In this document: piece by piece, positions 12,590 through 22,835 of the stretch
How positions within the stretch are numbered: position 1 is the first letter of the stretch
How the letters are laid out: every line of letters begins with the position of its first letter
NCBI GenBank assembly: GCA_038373865.1
Contig: JAXGGA010003026.1
Span: 46,183 to 110,182 of the forward strand
Source: Uloborus plumipes
Lineage: Eukaryota; Arthropoda; Arachnida; Araneae; Uloboridae
Direction: 5' to 3'
DNA length: 64,000 nucleotides
Position numbers and translations under genes: made by a program
The notes under the pieces: model-generated
Told to the model about the DNA's origin: nothing
Databases searched by the model: none
What the model saw: only the letters and a program-made list of their open reading frames with translations

Positions 12590-12806
12590 TGTTTATGCAA
12601 ATTAGCATTTAATCCTGTGACCGCCGCTACGCGGCCTAAGTTAAAAAAGCCAGCTGACTCTATCTGCAAGGGAGTGTTCTCGTAAATGCTGTAATGTGTG
12701 CACCAGAGTGTTGCAAATAAAGTGTTTTTCTTTGGTAAAGTATGAATCAAGTGAATTATTTGTGTTTTAATGAGAGTTATCGACAGATTGGGGAATTATG
12801 CCCAAC
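12590..12806 (+). repeat. 5' LTR of BEL/Pao element
   Basis: Begins TGTTTATGCAAATTAGC, identical over 31 bp to 16530-16560 next to the polypurine tract. It contains CAAATAAAGTG as a possible polyadenylation signal. The right boundary (CCCAACA) is inferred from a TG...CA ending before TTTTATGGTCCGTCTCACAG; an earlier CA at 12785 is an alternative. Confidence 0.65.
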
Positions 12807-12930
12807 ATTTTTATGGTCCGTCTCACAGGAGTGGTGATATACGCTCCTAAGAATCAGTGAAAGTGATACCGTGGATTAAATATTACGTGTATATCGTCCG
12901 AAGGTAAGTGAACGCATATACAAGTGTAAA

Positions 12931-14711
12931 ATGTCTGATACGCTAAAGGAACTGTTGGGCCGTGGTGGCCCGATCGGTAAGGCATCGGACTCGTGTCCGA
13001 AAGGACCCGAGTTCGATCCCAGCCGATCAAAGATCCACCGTCTTGATTAATGGTGACTGGGAGGCGTTAAAAATGTCGTGGTCAAAGTCCTCCAAGTGAA
13101 ACGATACCTCTGGGGGTGCTAGGGCCTATGGTTTGCTCGACCCTAGGTTCTGGTTCAAAATTAAGAACAGAGCGCTCTTCAGGGCCCTATCCCGGTTAAA
13201 CCACTAAGCTGGTAGGTACGGGGGACCCTGGAGGGTGAAATGAAATGAAATGAAATGAAATAAAGGAACTGTTATCGAGAAAGCGAGTTCTCAAAACTAA
13301 ACTTACGAAATTCAAACAAACTGTATCGGCAACCGAATTGGAAATCAGTGACTTTGAATTACTTGACAGTAAGCGTAAAGATCTAGAATGGAGACTAGAA
13401 GAGTGTTTTAAAGCAATATATGTTGTATGCGCTGAGGAGTCGAATGCAACTTATGAGAAAGAACAGGAAGAAGTTAATGAAGTTTTAGACGAATTGGCAC
13501 TTGATTTACATCGCTGGTATGCTAAAAAGCGAAGTGAAATTAAAGTAACTTCGAATGTGGAATCAAATTCTATTGCGGAGACAAATGTTAAATTACCTAA
13601 AATGGTTTCAGGTGTAGTAGATAAAGTTTTGCAAAAGTGCATAATTTGCGGTAAAGGAAATCATAATATTTCCTCTTGCTATCAATTTCTTAAGTTTAAT
13701 GTAAGAGATAGAGTAGAAGCTGTTAAGAAACACAATTTATGTTTTTTGTGTTTTGATAAAAAGCACAATTCAAGAAATTGTATTGTAAATTCAGTATGTA
13801 ATACATGCAATAAAAAGCATAATACGCTTTTGTGTTTTGAAACGGGGAAAAAACCTAATTTGCTTACTGGTTCACGAAATCAGTTGAATGGACTAGAGGT
13901 AAAAACTAATGCGCTTTCTCAGGGGGCTAGGTTAGAATTATCAACTGTAAATCAGTTAAACGTAGTTGCGAGTCCGTTTGAACCAATAAGTGATAAACAG
14001 ACTTTTGCAGGGTATTCTAACGGTTCGTTTAAAACGAAGAGAGTTATATTAAGTACGGCTATTGTTTATATCAAGAATAGGGTAAAGAATTTCTATCCTG
14101 CTAAGTGTTTGTTGGATTGCGGGTCACAGAGCCAATTTATGAGTTGCGAATTAGCTGATAAATTAGAACTGAAAAAAGAAAAAGCTAGTGTTTCAGTATC
14201 TTGTTTATCTGGGGTGTCAATGAATGTTAAATTTAAAACGTCAGCTGTAGTTCGTAACGAGAGTGGAGATTATTCTCGGGAGTTGGAATTTTTAATTGTT
14301 CCGAAAATAACGAAAATAACTCCAGTTAGTCATGTAAATATTTCAGAGATGGGAATTTTTGAAAATATTGACTTAGCCGATACTGAGTTTAGTAACCCAG
14401 GGAAAATTGAATTATTATTGGGAGCTGAAGTATTCTTGGAATTATTAAGATTTGGTCAATTGCGTGTACCGAATTCTAACTTAGTGTTACAAAATACAGT
14501 GTTTGGCTTTATCGTGGGTGGTAGTACTAATGATAATTGCCAACCAAAAGAATTGCATTGTGGGTTAATTAATGATGCAGAATTAACTAATGAAGTTAAA
14601 AAATTCTGGGAACTTGAAGAAGTTGACAATAGAGATAAATTTAAAAGTTCTGAGGAAATGGAGTGCAACGAGCATTTTTTTAAAAACTCACAAACGAGAT
14701 CAATCGGGTAG
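12931..14711 (+). pseudogene. BEL/Pao gag-protease, SINE-interrupted and internally deleted
   Basis: The original start is most likely ATG 12931. Nine codons later a SINE (12957-13260) splits the gene; without it and one copy of its target duplication the frame continues into the 457-codon block from 13338. That block starts at a TTG, not a true start. Visible domains: a charged helical gag N-terminus; two zinc knuckles (CIICGKGNHNISSC, about residues 101-114, and CFLCFDKKHNSRNC, about 133-146) followed by a third Cys/His cluster; and a retropepsin-like DCGS (about 262-265) with a later LLLGAEV, typical of the BEL DUF1758 protease. The ~250-residue DUF1759-type gag core usually found between LPK and the knuckles is absent. 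The frame ends at 14711 by a 1-base shift into the RT frame. Confidence 0.85.
12957..13260 (+). mobile_element. tRNA-derived SINE, full length
   Basis: A 304-bp insertion flanked by a perfect 13-bp target duplication, TAAAGGAACTGTT (12944-12956 and 13261-13273). The head is tRNA-like: a box-A-like TGGCCCGATCGG and a perfect box-B core GAGTTCGATCCC. The body is followed by a (TGAAA)n tail. Box A and B are the internal RNA polymerase III promoter of tRNA-derived SINEs. The perfect duplication indicates a fairly recent insertion into the BEL gag. A 5'-truncated relative lies at 60731-60940. Confidence 0.92.
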
Positions 14712-15792
14712 GTTTATAGTTCAAATGCCATTTAAACAAAATCCGGGTCTGTTAGGAGATTCAAAACAAATTGCCTTAAAAAGATTAAATTCTTTGTGGA
14801 ATCGATTGAACAAAAATCCAATACAAGCAGAATTATACTGTACATTTATGCGGGAGTACGAACTTTTAGGTCACATGGAAAAAGTAACCGAAACTGAAGA
14901 TCCTACTCCCTCTTACTATTTTCCTCACCACGGAGTCTATCGGCCAGAGAAATGTTCGACGAAACTCAGAGTGGTCTTTAACGGCTCCCAGGTTACCAGT
15001 TCGGGTGAATCGTTAAATTCGCTACAGATGAATGGTGGAGTCATTCAAGATGATTTGTTTTCTATTATTTTAAGGTTCAGGATCTATCGTTATGCGTTCA
15101 CTGCAGATGTTCGAATGATGTACAGAATGATAAATATTGATGAAAGTCAACGTGACTTGCAAAGAATCTTATGGAAAGGTTCTAAAAATGACGAGGTCAA
15201 GACTTATAGACTATGTACTGTAACCTACGGTACAACTAGTGCACCTTATCTTGCAATGAGATGTCTCAAGCAATTAAGTATTGACGGTGAACAACAGTAT
15301 CCGAAAGCTTCAACCGTTGTAAAATCACACTTCTACATGGACGATGCTTTGACTGGCGCAGCGGATTTGAAGTCAGCTAAGGATCTTAAACGGGAAATTG
15401 TAGAGTTGTTAGGAAGCTGTGGAATGCAGCTTCATAAATGGTGCAGCAATCATCCGGAGCTCATCGATAAATTTTCAGATGCCGATTGCTACGATTTTGA
15501 TAAGCTAAGTGACACGAAAACTTTAGGACTGTTGTGGAAATTACAAGATGTTTTTGCATTTAACTTATCATGTGACGATCAACCTAAGGTCACGAAAAGA
15601 ACTGTCTTATCCAAGATTGCGCGGATATTCGATCCATTGGGTTTGCTTGGCCCAATAGTTACGAAAGCAAAAATTATTCTTCAATGCTTATGGAAGTTAC
15701 AGGTAGACTGGGATGAATCTCTACCTAAAAAGGAAACTGAGGAATGGCTTCGGTTTATTCATGCTCTGAAGAAGATTAGCTTCGTTCTTTAA
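14710..15792 (+). pseudogene. BEL/Pao reverse transcriptase
   Basis: Reads in frame +1 relative to gag-protease; the shift falls at the T7A5 homopolymer around 14679-14690. Motifs: FPHHGVYRPEKCSTKLRVVF at about 14930-14985, FTADVRMMY (catalytic motif A), and HFYMDDALTG at about 15331-15360 (catalytic YMDD). A later ARIFDPLGLLGP segment is characteristic of Pao-type pol. The frame stops at 15792, at the junction where RNase H and the integrase core are missing. The enzyme would make cDNA from element RNA. An upstream ATG at 14590 exists, but its first ~30 codons overlap gag-protease out of frame and look spurious. Confidence 0.88.
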
Positions 15793-16399
15793 TTCTGAAG
15801 GTATAGAGTGGTCTTATATCCCCCCAAGGTCCCCACATTTTGGTGGACTTTGGGAGGCTGGTGTAAAGTCTGTTAAACACCATTTGAAACGCGTAATGTC
15901 CAATTTAAAACTCGCCTATGAGGAATTTGAAACTATAATTATTCAAATTGAAGGGGTTTTAAATTCGCGACCTCTTACCCCTTTATCAAATGATGATAAT
16001 TTTCAGTGTTTAACTCCCGGTCACTTTTTAATTGGAAGGCCAATTTCTGCAATTGCAGAGCCTCAATTACTTGACATAAATGATAATAGATTAAGCCGCT
16101 GGCAGAAAACCACTAAAGTAGTTCAAACAATCTGGAAAAAATGGAAAACAGACTATTTAAACATGCTTCAACAGCGCTCAAAATGGATGTTTGCTAAGGA
16201 TAATGTTAAATTAGGATCCTTAGTTTTAATAAAGGAAGACAATCTTCCGTGTTGCAAGTGGTTACTTGGTAGAATTATACAATTATACAAGGATTCCGAT
16301 GAAAAGGTTAGGGATGTAAAGATTAGAACTGCAACAGGTGAATTCAAAAGATCGGTAACCAAAATTGCTATTTTACCAATTGAGATGACTTCTGTTTGA
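15790..16399 (+). pseudogene. BEL/Pao integrase C-terminal part
   Basis: Homology resumes immediately after the RT stop in another frame: FNSEGIEWSYIPP, then SPHFGGLWEAGVKS, typical of the end of the BEL integrase core, followed by LNSRPLTPL, TPGHFLIGRP, and RWQKTTKVVQTIWKKW, typical of the DUF5641-like C-terminal domain. The segment ends with a stop at 16399. The zinc-binding domain and catalytic residues of the integrase are absent. The junction at 15780-15795 removes roughly the RNase H domain plus most of the integrase. The ATG at 15884 is internal to the domain, not a genuine start. Confidence 0.88.
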
Positions 16400-16529
16400 A
16401 TTATTAACTTGTAAATGCTATGTTTTATATATTATGAACTTTTCTTTCCTTCATTGCTTTCTTTGTCAGATTTTCTTAAAGACTGTTGAATTATTGAAAA
16501 ATTTATTAATTTTATCAAGGCCGGCGGTA

Positions 16530-16560
16530 TGTTTATGCAAATTAGCATTTAATCCTGTGA
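16530..16560 (+). repeat. 3' LTR remnant (first 31 bp)
   Basis: Identical to 12590-12620 and placed directly after the polypurine-like tract, so this is the correct left edge of a 3' LTR. Similarity stops at 16560; the remaining ~185 bp of LTR are missing and unrelated sequence follows. Confidence 0.85.
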
Positions 16561-16724
16561 ATTTTTTTGCCGTGCCAACTGAAACGTACAAGCTGTTTTT
16601 GGACCTCAAAAACGCTAAAAAACGTCAAAAATGCCTTGTTTTGAGGGCCTTCACTGACCTTACGGCAACATTTTACCACAAATTTAATATTCATTTTGTA
16701 AAGTTTCAACCTTCTATATTCCAT

Positions 16725-16985
16725 ATACAAAAAGAAAATTGGAGTTAAACAGTTCCTGGTAAGAGTTTTGGCTCACGGCAACTTCCATGTCTTGAAAATC
16801 CGCTTAATTTTTGATGCCGCACCTTCATCTTTAGGGGTCCATCAAAACTAAACAACTCAACTTTAGAGCAAAACATTCTGGATTTGGTCTTTCATTAGGA
16901 TAATAAATATTTGGTAATTTTTGGGAGAAAATCTGAGAGGTCATGAATCACAGGCGTGACACTCTCTCAGATTCTTGCTCTTAAA
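16725..16985 (-). repeat. Long inverted-repeat arm, right of the BEL element
   Basis: Reverse-complement partner of 12287-12526. It carries an extra ~19-bp segment near 16787-16806 absent from the left arm. Confidence 0.85.
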
Positions 16986-17269
16986 CTAATAATTCACGAA
17001 AGTATGAATAATTTTATTAAACTTCGTTTTCTTCGAAGAAAATATCCAGAATAAAAATGAATTGAACACAAATTAAGTCACTGTTTATGGGTAAATCGTT
17101 TATTCATAAAAGGCACTACATCACTTAATTTTATGAAACCAAAAAAAAACTCCTTCCCAAATGATAAAAAGGCACATCACGCATTTTGCGTATACCAAAA
17201 TTGATTTTTACGAATTCAACTTTACATCAGAAAATTCCTAGCCCACTTATCACACAACAAAATTCAATT

Positions 17270-17899
17270 AGGGCTGCAGTGGACTTTTTTTTTAATTATT
17301 GATCTCTGTGTCTAAAACTTTGCGTGCTCGTACTATTGTATATTTACTACAACTGAAAGCATAAAAAAAATTGGTGCAAAAACAATGAATAATTTTTTTT
17401 GAAATTTAAAATTTGTTTTAACAAAATTTCAAAATGCTTCATGCGTCAAAATTTTTTTTCACACTTTGAATTTCCAATCATTAGGCATGATTGCATAAAT
17501 ATATGCATTACATGCAATGTTTTATGAGATAGCTGAAAATGGAAAATTTTCAGATGAAAAATTCTTATAAATTTTCGTTTTCAGCCATCTTTTATAAACT
17601 ATCACATAAAGGATTGCATGTAATGCACAGATTTATGCAATCATGCCTTATGATTGAAAATTAAGTGGAAAATCAAAGTTTGAAAAAAAAAAAATTGACG
17701 TACGGAGCATTTTAAAATTTCGCTAGAAAAATTTTTATTTTAAATTTCAAAAAAAAAAAAAAATCATTGTTTTTGCACCAGTTTGCTTTTTTTATGCTTT
17801 TAGATATTGTAAATATACAAAAATATAAACACACAAAGTTTTAGACTTATAGATCAATAATTGAAAAAAAAAATCATTTTTTGTGTCCACTGCAGCTTT
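17270..17899. mobile_element. Fold-back MITE
   Basis: An inverted repeat with arms of roughly 290 bp: GCTGCAGTGGAC near 17273 pairs with GTCCACTGCAGC near 17885. The interior contains the pairs CATGATTGCATAAATATATGC / GCACAGATTTATGCAATCATG. No coding capacity. Superfamily not assigned. Confidence 0.8.
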
Positions 17900-18300
17900 A
17901 ATGACAGTACTTTACATTATATTATGCCACATAAAATATCGTCTTCGATCTATTTCATTCCGCACCAAAAATTCTCAAAATATGTTCATACGCTAGAAAA
18001 GAAACACCAAAAATTTCATGTATCATCTCAAAGAAGAATTTTTCAAATTCACAGAATATTTAAAAAATGGCCCATTGTAAATTCAATTATCAATTTTAGA
18101 AAACAACAAATCAACGATGCATCAAGATTTTTTTTTTAATGTTGCCACTTAATTTCAATTTTTCAAAATTTAGATCATTATCAATAAACATGGCATCATT
18201 TTCAGGCAATCAAACCAAAATGAATATCCAAAACTGAGCTGGTTTGCTTCAAAATTGTGTTAACCAAAAAAAAAAAAAACAGCAATATTTTGTATATTAT

Positions 18301-18957
18301 ATACAGGGTGTCCACTCCAATCGTGGACCAATAGCTAATTTCTAAACCGTTAGAGATAAGCATATCGTTTATTTAGGAAAAAATCTCCAAATTATGAAAG
18401 GAATTTTGGGTCTATTCAATGTTTTTCGAAAAATCAAATTTTGAAAGAGTTACGAAATTTAAATGTTTATACAGCCCCCCAGTCCTATCACTCATATTTA
18501 GTAAAACATTCTTGACACTGTAACGTTTAAAACTAAAAAAAAATCACTCTTCTACCACAAAAATTGACCGAGTTATGACGTTTTGAAAAATCAAGATTTT
18601 GCATTGTTTCATGACGTCATCGAGGGATCTCTCAAGGGACCGTATGCGAAATCCTTCAAAATCTTGATTTTTCAAAACGTCATAACTCGGTCAATTTTTG
18701 TGGTAGAAGAGTGATTTTTTTTTAGTTTTAAACGTTACAGTGTCAAGAATGTTTTACTAAATATGAGTGATAGGACTGGGGGGCTGTATAAAAATTTAAA
18801 TTTCGTAACTCTTTCAAAATTTGATTTTTTGAAAAACATTGAATAGACCCAAAATTCCTTTCATAATTTGGAGATTTTTTCCTAAATAAACTATATGCTT
18901 ATCTCTAACGGTTTAGAAATTAGCTATTGGTCCACGATTGGAGTGGACACCCTGTAT
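18301..18957. mobile_element. Near-perfect fold-back MITE, ~300-bp arms
   Basis: Ends ATACAGGGTGTCCACTCCA and TGGAGTGGACACCCTGTAT are perfect reverse complements, and the arms (18301-about 18609 and about 18649-18957) stay nearly identical to a ~50-bp spacer containing CATGACGTCATCGAGG. TATA/TA lies on both sides. No protein is encoded. High arm identity implies recent origin or gene conversion between the arms. Confidence 0.92.
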
Positions 18958-19024
18958 ATTACACACATCACGAAAAATGTGTTTTAAAACAAAACTTCTC
19001 AAAATTGTTACCAATAATATCAAA

Positions 19025-19357
19025 CATGAGTAAAAATATACAACGTTTAAAAAAAAGTACAAATATATACATTAAAAAGAGTTTAAAACTCAGCAAACTG
19101 GCGTTTTGTGACTATAAAATGCAAGTACCATCATAAAAATAAAAAGAGTTTTCTTGGTGTCTTATTTATTTATGTTCGTCTTCCACATTTCCTGTTATCT
19201 TGACTGGCATGTGAAACTGTTTTTTTATTTTTATGTTTATGCACTGATGATGGAGCTTACATTTTATAGCCCTGAAACAACTGTTTGCTGAGTTTTAAAC
19301 TCTGTTTAATGTATATATAATTGTACTTTTTTAAAACGTTGTCTGTTTTCACTCATT
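19025..19357. mobile_element. Fold-back MITE
   Basis: ATGAGT...ACAACGTTTAAAAAAAAGTAC and AGAGTTTAAAACTCAGCAAAC on the left pair with GTTTGCTGAGTTTTAAACTCT and GTACTTTTTTAAAACGTTGT on the right. The arms are about 130 bp; the centre contains ATAAAATGCAAG / CTTACATTTTAT. Confidence 0.75.
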
Positions 19358-21308
19358 TCATAGTACAAAGTTTTCGTCTGCTATTTTACAATATCAAACA
19401 CGTACAGAAATGATTATGACCAACATGTGGTGGATGTTTAAGACACTCTAAATCCAAACAGACGTTTCATTCTAAACAAAAACTGTCGAGTTAGATTCAG
19501 AACTAAACAATCTTAAAGGACGTTCAGTCGTATAAATAATAAAAAGTTGTTTCAAGTTGAGTAACATTAAATACCAAACGAAAGTTCATACATTCTCACA
19601 ATGTACCCATCATTTATTCAACACATCAATATTATTCAAAATATTTAAATAGTACTCCAGGTAAGTCACATAAATTCAGGCAAGGTACAAAAGAAAAAAT
19701 GTTTTTTCCTTCCATTGTTTTACTTTCATACTTAAAAAAAAACGGAAACTTTTCTTGCGATCAAGACAAGGAAAAACATTGCGGGTTCAACAAAATTTCG
19801 ATCGCTAAAAAGGGTACCTTTTGCAACATTAGATCAAAAATGGGGGAAGCTAAGAAAAATGGGACCACGAAATTTTACAAGAGCACACCACTGCAAAAAG
19901 CATTCTTCAGTAAATATTAATCTAATCAAATTCCTTATTGATACACTTGAAAAAAGGGAATACAAAGGTGACAACAAAATAATAAATTTTTACAAAATAA
20001 TTTACGCATCAATTTGTGTAAATTATTTTGTGTAAAATAGCACACTTTGCCTTTGTAAAAATTTCACACGTTCCCCATCGTATACGTACAAAATCAATCA
20101 TCAAATTTCTCAATATTTACCTACAAAATGTTCAGCTCTTACTCAATCACTTATGAGCAAATATTTTCAAAAAAAAAACGAAAACATTTATAATGCTCTT
20201 TTCATTGAAAAAAAGTCCTTGTGTATTCACTTTGTATACACAACATTCATGAACAAAGTAAAAAATAATAATAATATGCAAATGAACAAAAGAGTATGCA
20301 TCACTTACTCAAAATTAAAACATTTACATTGTGAATTACTCATTTCACGAGTACATTTCAATAACTACTTAGCTCAAGCAGTTTAGAAAAAAATGTGTAG
20401 AAGATATTGGTGCAACCTGCACAAAGTAATAGAAACAATCCTGGACATGATTAGACCAGTGCCAGTTCCAAAGCGAAAACCGACTCTCAAAGTTAAAAGA
20501 AATTGTAAGTCCACGAAGACAAGCAAAGCCTACCAATAACAATCAAGTGTACACAATCAAAACTACCTTTGGCATTTACAACTATTACCTTTCAAGAAAA
20601 TTTTTCAGGCTGCTCAGTAGCCCAACAATTTATGGTGATTTAATCAAGCATGGTTTCTTCCAGCCTGCATGGCAAGGAGGAAAACGGCTTTGTACAAAAT
20701 CACAACAAATAAGAACTTCCGTCTTGAAAAATGACAAGGACATCATAGATAAACAAAAAAATTGTGTTTTTGAGGCAGAGAACACCTTGAAATTTTTCTA
20801 CATGAAAAGTGGTTAAGCTGTAGAACTAAAGATAAGTATTTCCTAACCTTTTTTTTTTTTTTTTGTAAAAGAAATCTGTATAAATAATAAAAATTTCGAA
20901 ATTTTAAAATGAAAAAAATTTACGCATCATCGAAATATATCCAAAAAATTAGAAACGAAATTTCCTAAATATTTAATTTTTTTCAGGTAAATTAAGCACA
21001 AAATTTATAATATTTGATAGGAGATATTCTTGAAACAGTTTTTTTTTCCTTGAGAAAATGTCAGAGGTTAAAAAGTCCATGGATAAAAAGAAATAAGATT
21101 ATTTATGTAAAGTATTATTTTGTTAAAAAAACGGAAGACTAAAGATTGAAGCAATTCCTCTACACTAGGACAGCGCGTGACGAAGTCAAAGATGAGGTCA
21201 TCTTTGAAGATGTCCAAAACGAGTTTAGCCAATGGCCTTAACTAGTAAAATAAAAGACATTTCGAGTCGACAGCCAGGTTCAGCACAGAAATCCGGTTGA
21301 AGAGACCA
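19358..21308. other. AT-rich interval, no gene recognised
   Basis: Frames of 73-89 codons at 19699-19920, 20153-20386 and 20547-20816 are lysine/asparagine-rich and have no motif. A small hairpin at about 19994-20035 (AAATAATTTACGCAT / TGTGTAAATTATTT) is visible. Confidence 0.35.
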
Positions 21309-21682
21309 CACTACAAAAAATAAGTCGTTATTTTTACAATATAATACTGGCAGCAGAGGTTCCAATTTAAAACTGTAAAATGAACAGTAATAAGCTGTAC
21401 AACTATCAATTTCAGTTTCTTACTGTAGATCTAGAAATTTTAGTTTATTGCAGTAAAATTTAGCTCTATTATACCGTAAAACAGCAGTATAATACTGGCA
21501 GCGGAGGTGCCAGTTAAAACTATAAAATGCGCGATAATAAACTGTAAAATTAGCAGTTTTACTGTTTATTGCACTGAAAAAAAATTTAGTTTATTGCTGT
21601 AAAATTAGCAATTTTTACATTTTATTATCATAAAATTAGCTGTATTATACAGTAAAAACAACATACAATTTTTACAGTGTAG
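21309..21682. mobile_element. MITE, CACTRYAAAAA...TTTTTACAGTGTAG family, copy 1
   Basis: Ends CACTACAAAAAATA and ATTTTTACAGTGTAG are imperfect inverted repeats. The interior repeats ATAATACTGGCAGC[AG]GAGGT twice (about 21340 and 21490) and ACTGTAAAAT/ATTTTACAGT blocks. Related copies lie at 28015-28258 and 58299-58414. Confidence 0.65.
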
Positions 21683-21861
21683 GAAACGTAAAAAAATGAT
21701 GCAATGGTGAGAAACTCCCTCTTCTGATTGCCAAAGCAAGCCAGAAAAAAAAACAGAGCAGGAAAGCTGCCGGATAATGATGAAACTATCCAAGACTGGA
21801 GGGGATTCGAAGACAGCAAAAACGAAACGGGCATCACATCCATGAACCTTTGTTGCTACAC

Positions 21862-22043
21862 TAAGGCAGGAATTCATGTGAAACACGGACGATCGCAACT
21901 CACCAATGCAATCGCAAATTCCTAAATTTGGATTCAAGTGAAACGTTACAATCGCTACGAGATGCGATTCTAATGTAATTTGACCTCCAGTAGCGATTGC
22001 CTCAAAGTGATTGCAATGGTGTTTCACTTGAATTCGGCCCTTA
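21862..22043. mobile_element. Small MITE (~180 bp)
   Basis: The left end TAAGGCAGGAATTCATGTGAAACAC pairs with the right end GTGTTTCACTTGAATTCGGCCCTTA. Subterminal GCGATTG/CAATCGC motifs occur in both arms. No coding capacity. Confidence 0.7.
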
Positions 22044-22434
22044 CTCACAGAACTGGAGAACGATTCAAAAGATCACGAGCACTATTGATGAAATGCCCCC
22101 CCCCCCTCCCTCGTCAGTCTGAATTCAATTGAAAGTGCCCAAATTAGAATAAAATGCTTAAGACTGGTATTCTTTTTCATAAATTGAAGGAAGAGCGAAC
22201 TTTCTTGTCATTAGGCAAAGTTTGCTGACTGTTGGGAGAAATGTTCATATTGTTAGGAGACATTTAAACTTGATCAGTGTCATTGTTTTGTTCATTAGTG
22301 AAAAATGTAAAAACTGTTGTTCTGACACTGTTTATGGACATAAAACTGGCTAAGTCATTAGCAACAGTGTAACTAAAGATGCAGGAACCGAGAACTCCTG
22401 CATCTGAATGAAAATATGCGTCGATTAAATTTCT

Positions 22435-22743
22435 AGGATCTAAACAGTTCAAATGGTTTATCAATTGCCATCAATTCTTGTTTTATTGATGTGTACTTGA
22501 TTTTAGCAGGAGATAGTAATCTTGAAAAAATGATATGGGAATGAACAAATTATCTCTCTTCTGTAACAGAACACCACTAATCCCCAAACCACTTGCATCT
22601 GCATTGACATCAAATATTTCATCCAAATTAGGTTGTGCAATACATAGATTACTAAAGAACATTTTATGTAGAGTTTCAAAACATTCATTTATCTTATCTA
22701 TCCACATGAATACTTCTTTAGGATGTTTCAGTTGATTAGCCAG
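22435..22743 (-). pseudogene. Ty3/gypsy reverse transcriptase-RNase H fragment
   Basis: The minus strand encodes the RT/RNase H junction of a Ty3/gypsy retrotransposon: HPKEVFMW and ECFETL, then the conserved block NADASGLGISGVLLQ (RNase H, catalytic D in ADAS), then IPISFF. A frameshift near 22525 leads into RLLSPAKIKYTSIKQELMAI, the usual continuation. No LTR or flanking pol is recognisable. It sits about 95 bp beyond the SOUL gene stop, so it may lie in that gene's 3' untranslated region; an AATAAA on the minus strand (22497-22492) falls inside it. Confidence 0.85.
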
Positions 22744-22835
22744 ACAATTTTAGTATGGGAGTCGGTTGCTTTAAGACAGTTTTGTTTAAGAAAAAAATGC
22801 AATGTATCCTTGTAGGTGGAAAATGAGGTCCCCTT

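Larger units (their letters stand above)
12590..16560 (+). mobile_element. BEL/Pao LTR retrotransposon, internally deleted
   Basis: Layout: 5' LTR (12590-about 12806), primer-binding region, gag start at 12931 interrupted by a SINE, two zinc knuckles, DCGS protease, Pao-type reverse transcriptase with YMDD, integrase C-terminal part, polypurine-like AAGGCCGGCGG (16517-16527), and only the first 31 bp of the 3' LTR (16530-16560). Most of the gag central region, RNase H and the integrase catalytic core are missing. BEL/Pao elements copy themselves through RNA and integrate via their own integrase; this copy cannot do so unaided. It lies between the inverted-repeat arms 12287-12526 and 16725-16985. 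Confidence 0.9.

Noticed and set aside
12957..13030. Functional tRNA gene
   Set aside because: The tRNA-like head is part of a SINE with a body, tail and target duplication.
13338..13340. Start of the BEL gag frame at 13338
   Set aside because: The codon is TTG, and the frame is continuous with ATG 12931 once the SINE and one target duplication are discounted; 13338 is only where the frame re-emerges after the SINE.
15884..16399. Independent 171-codon gene
   Set aside because: Sequence is the C-terminal integrase/DUF5641-like part of the BEL element; homology extends upstream of the ATG.
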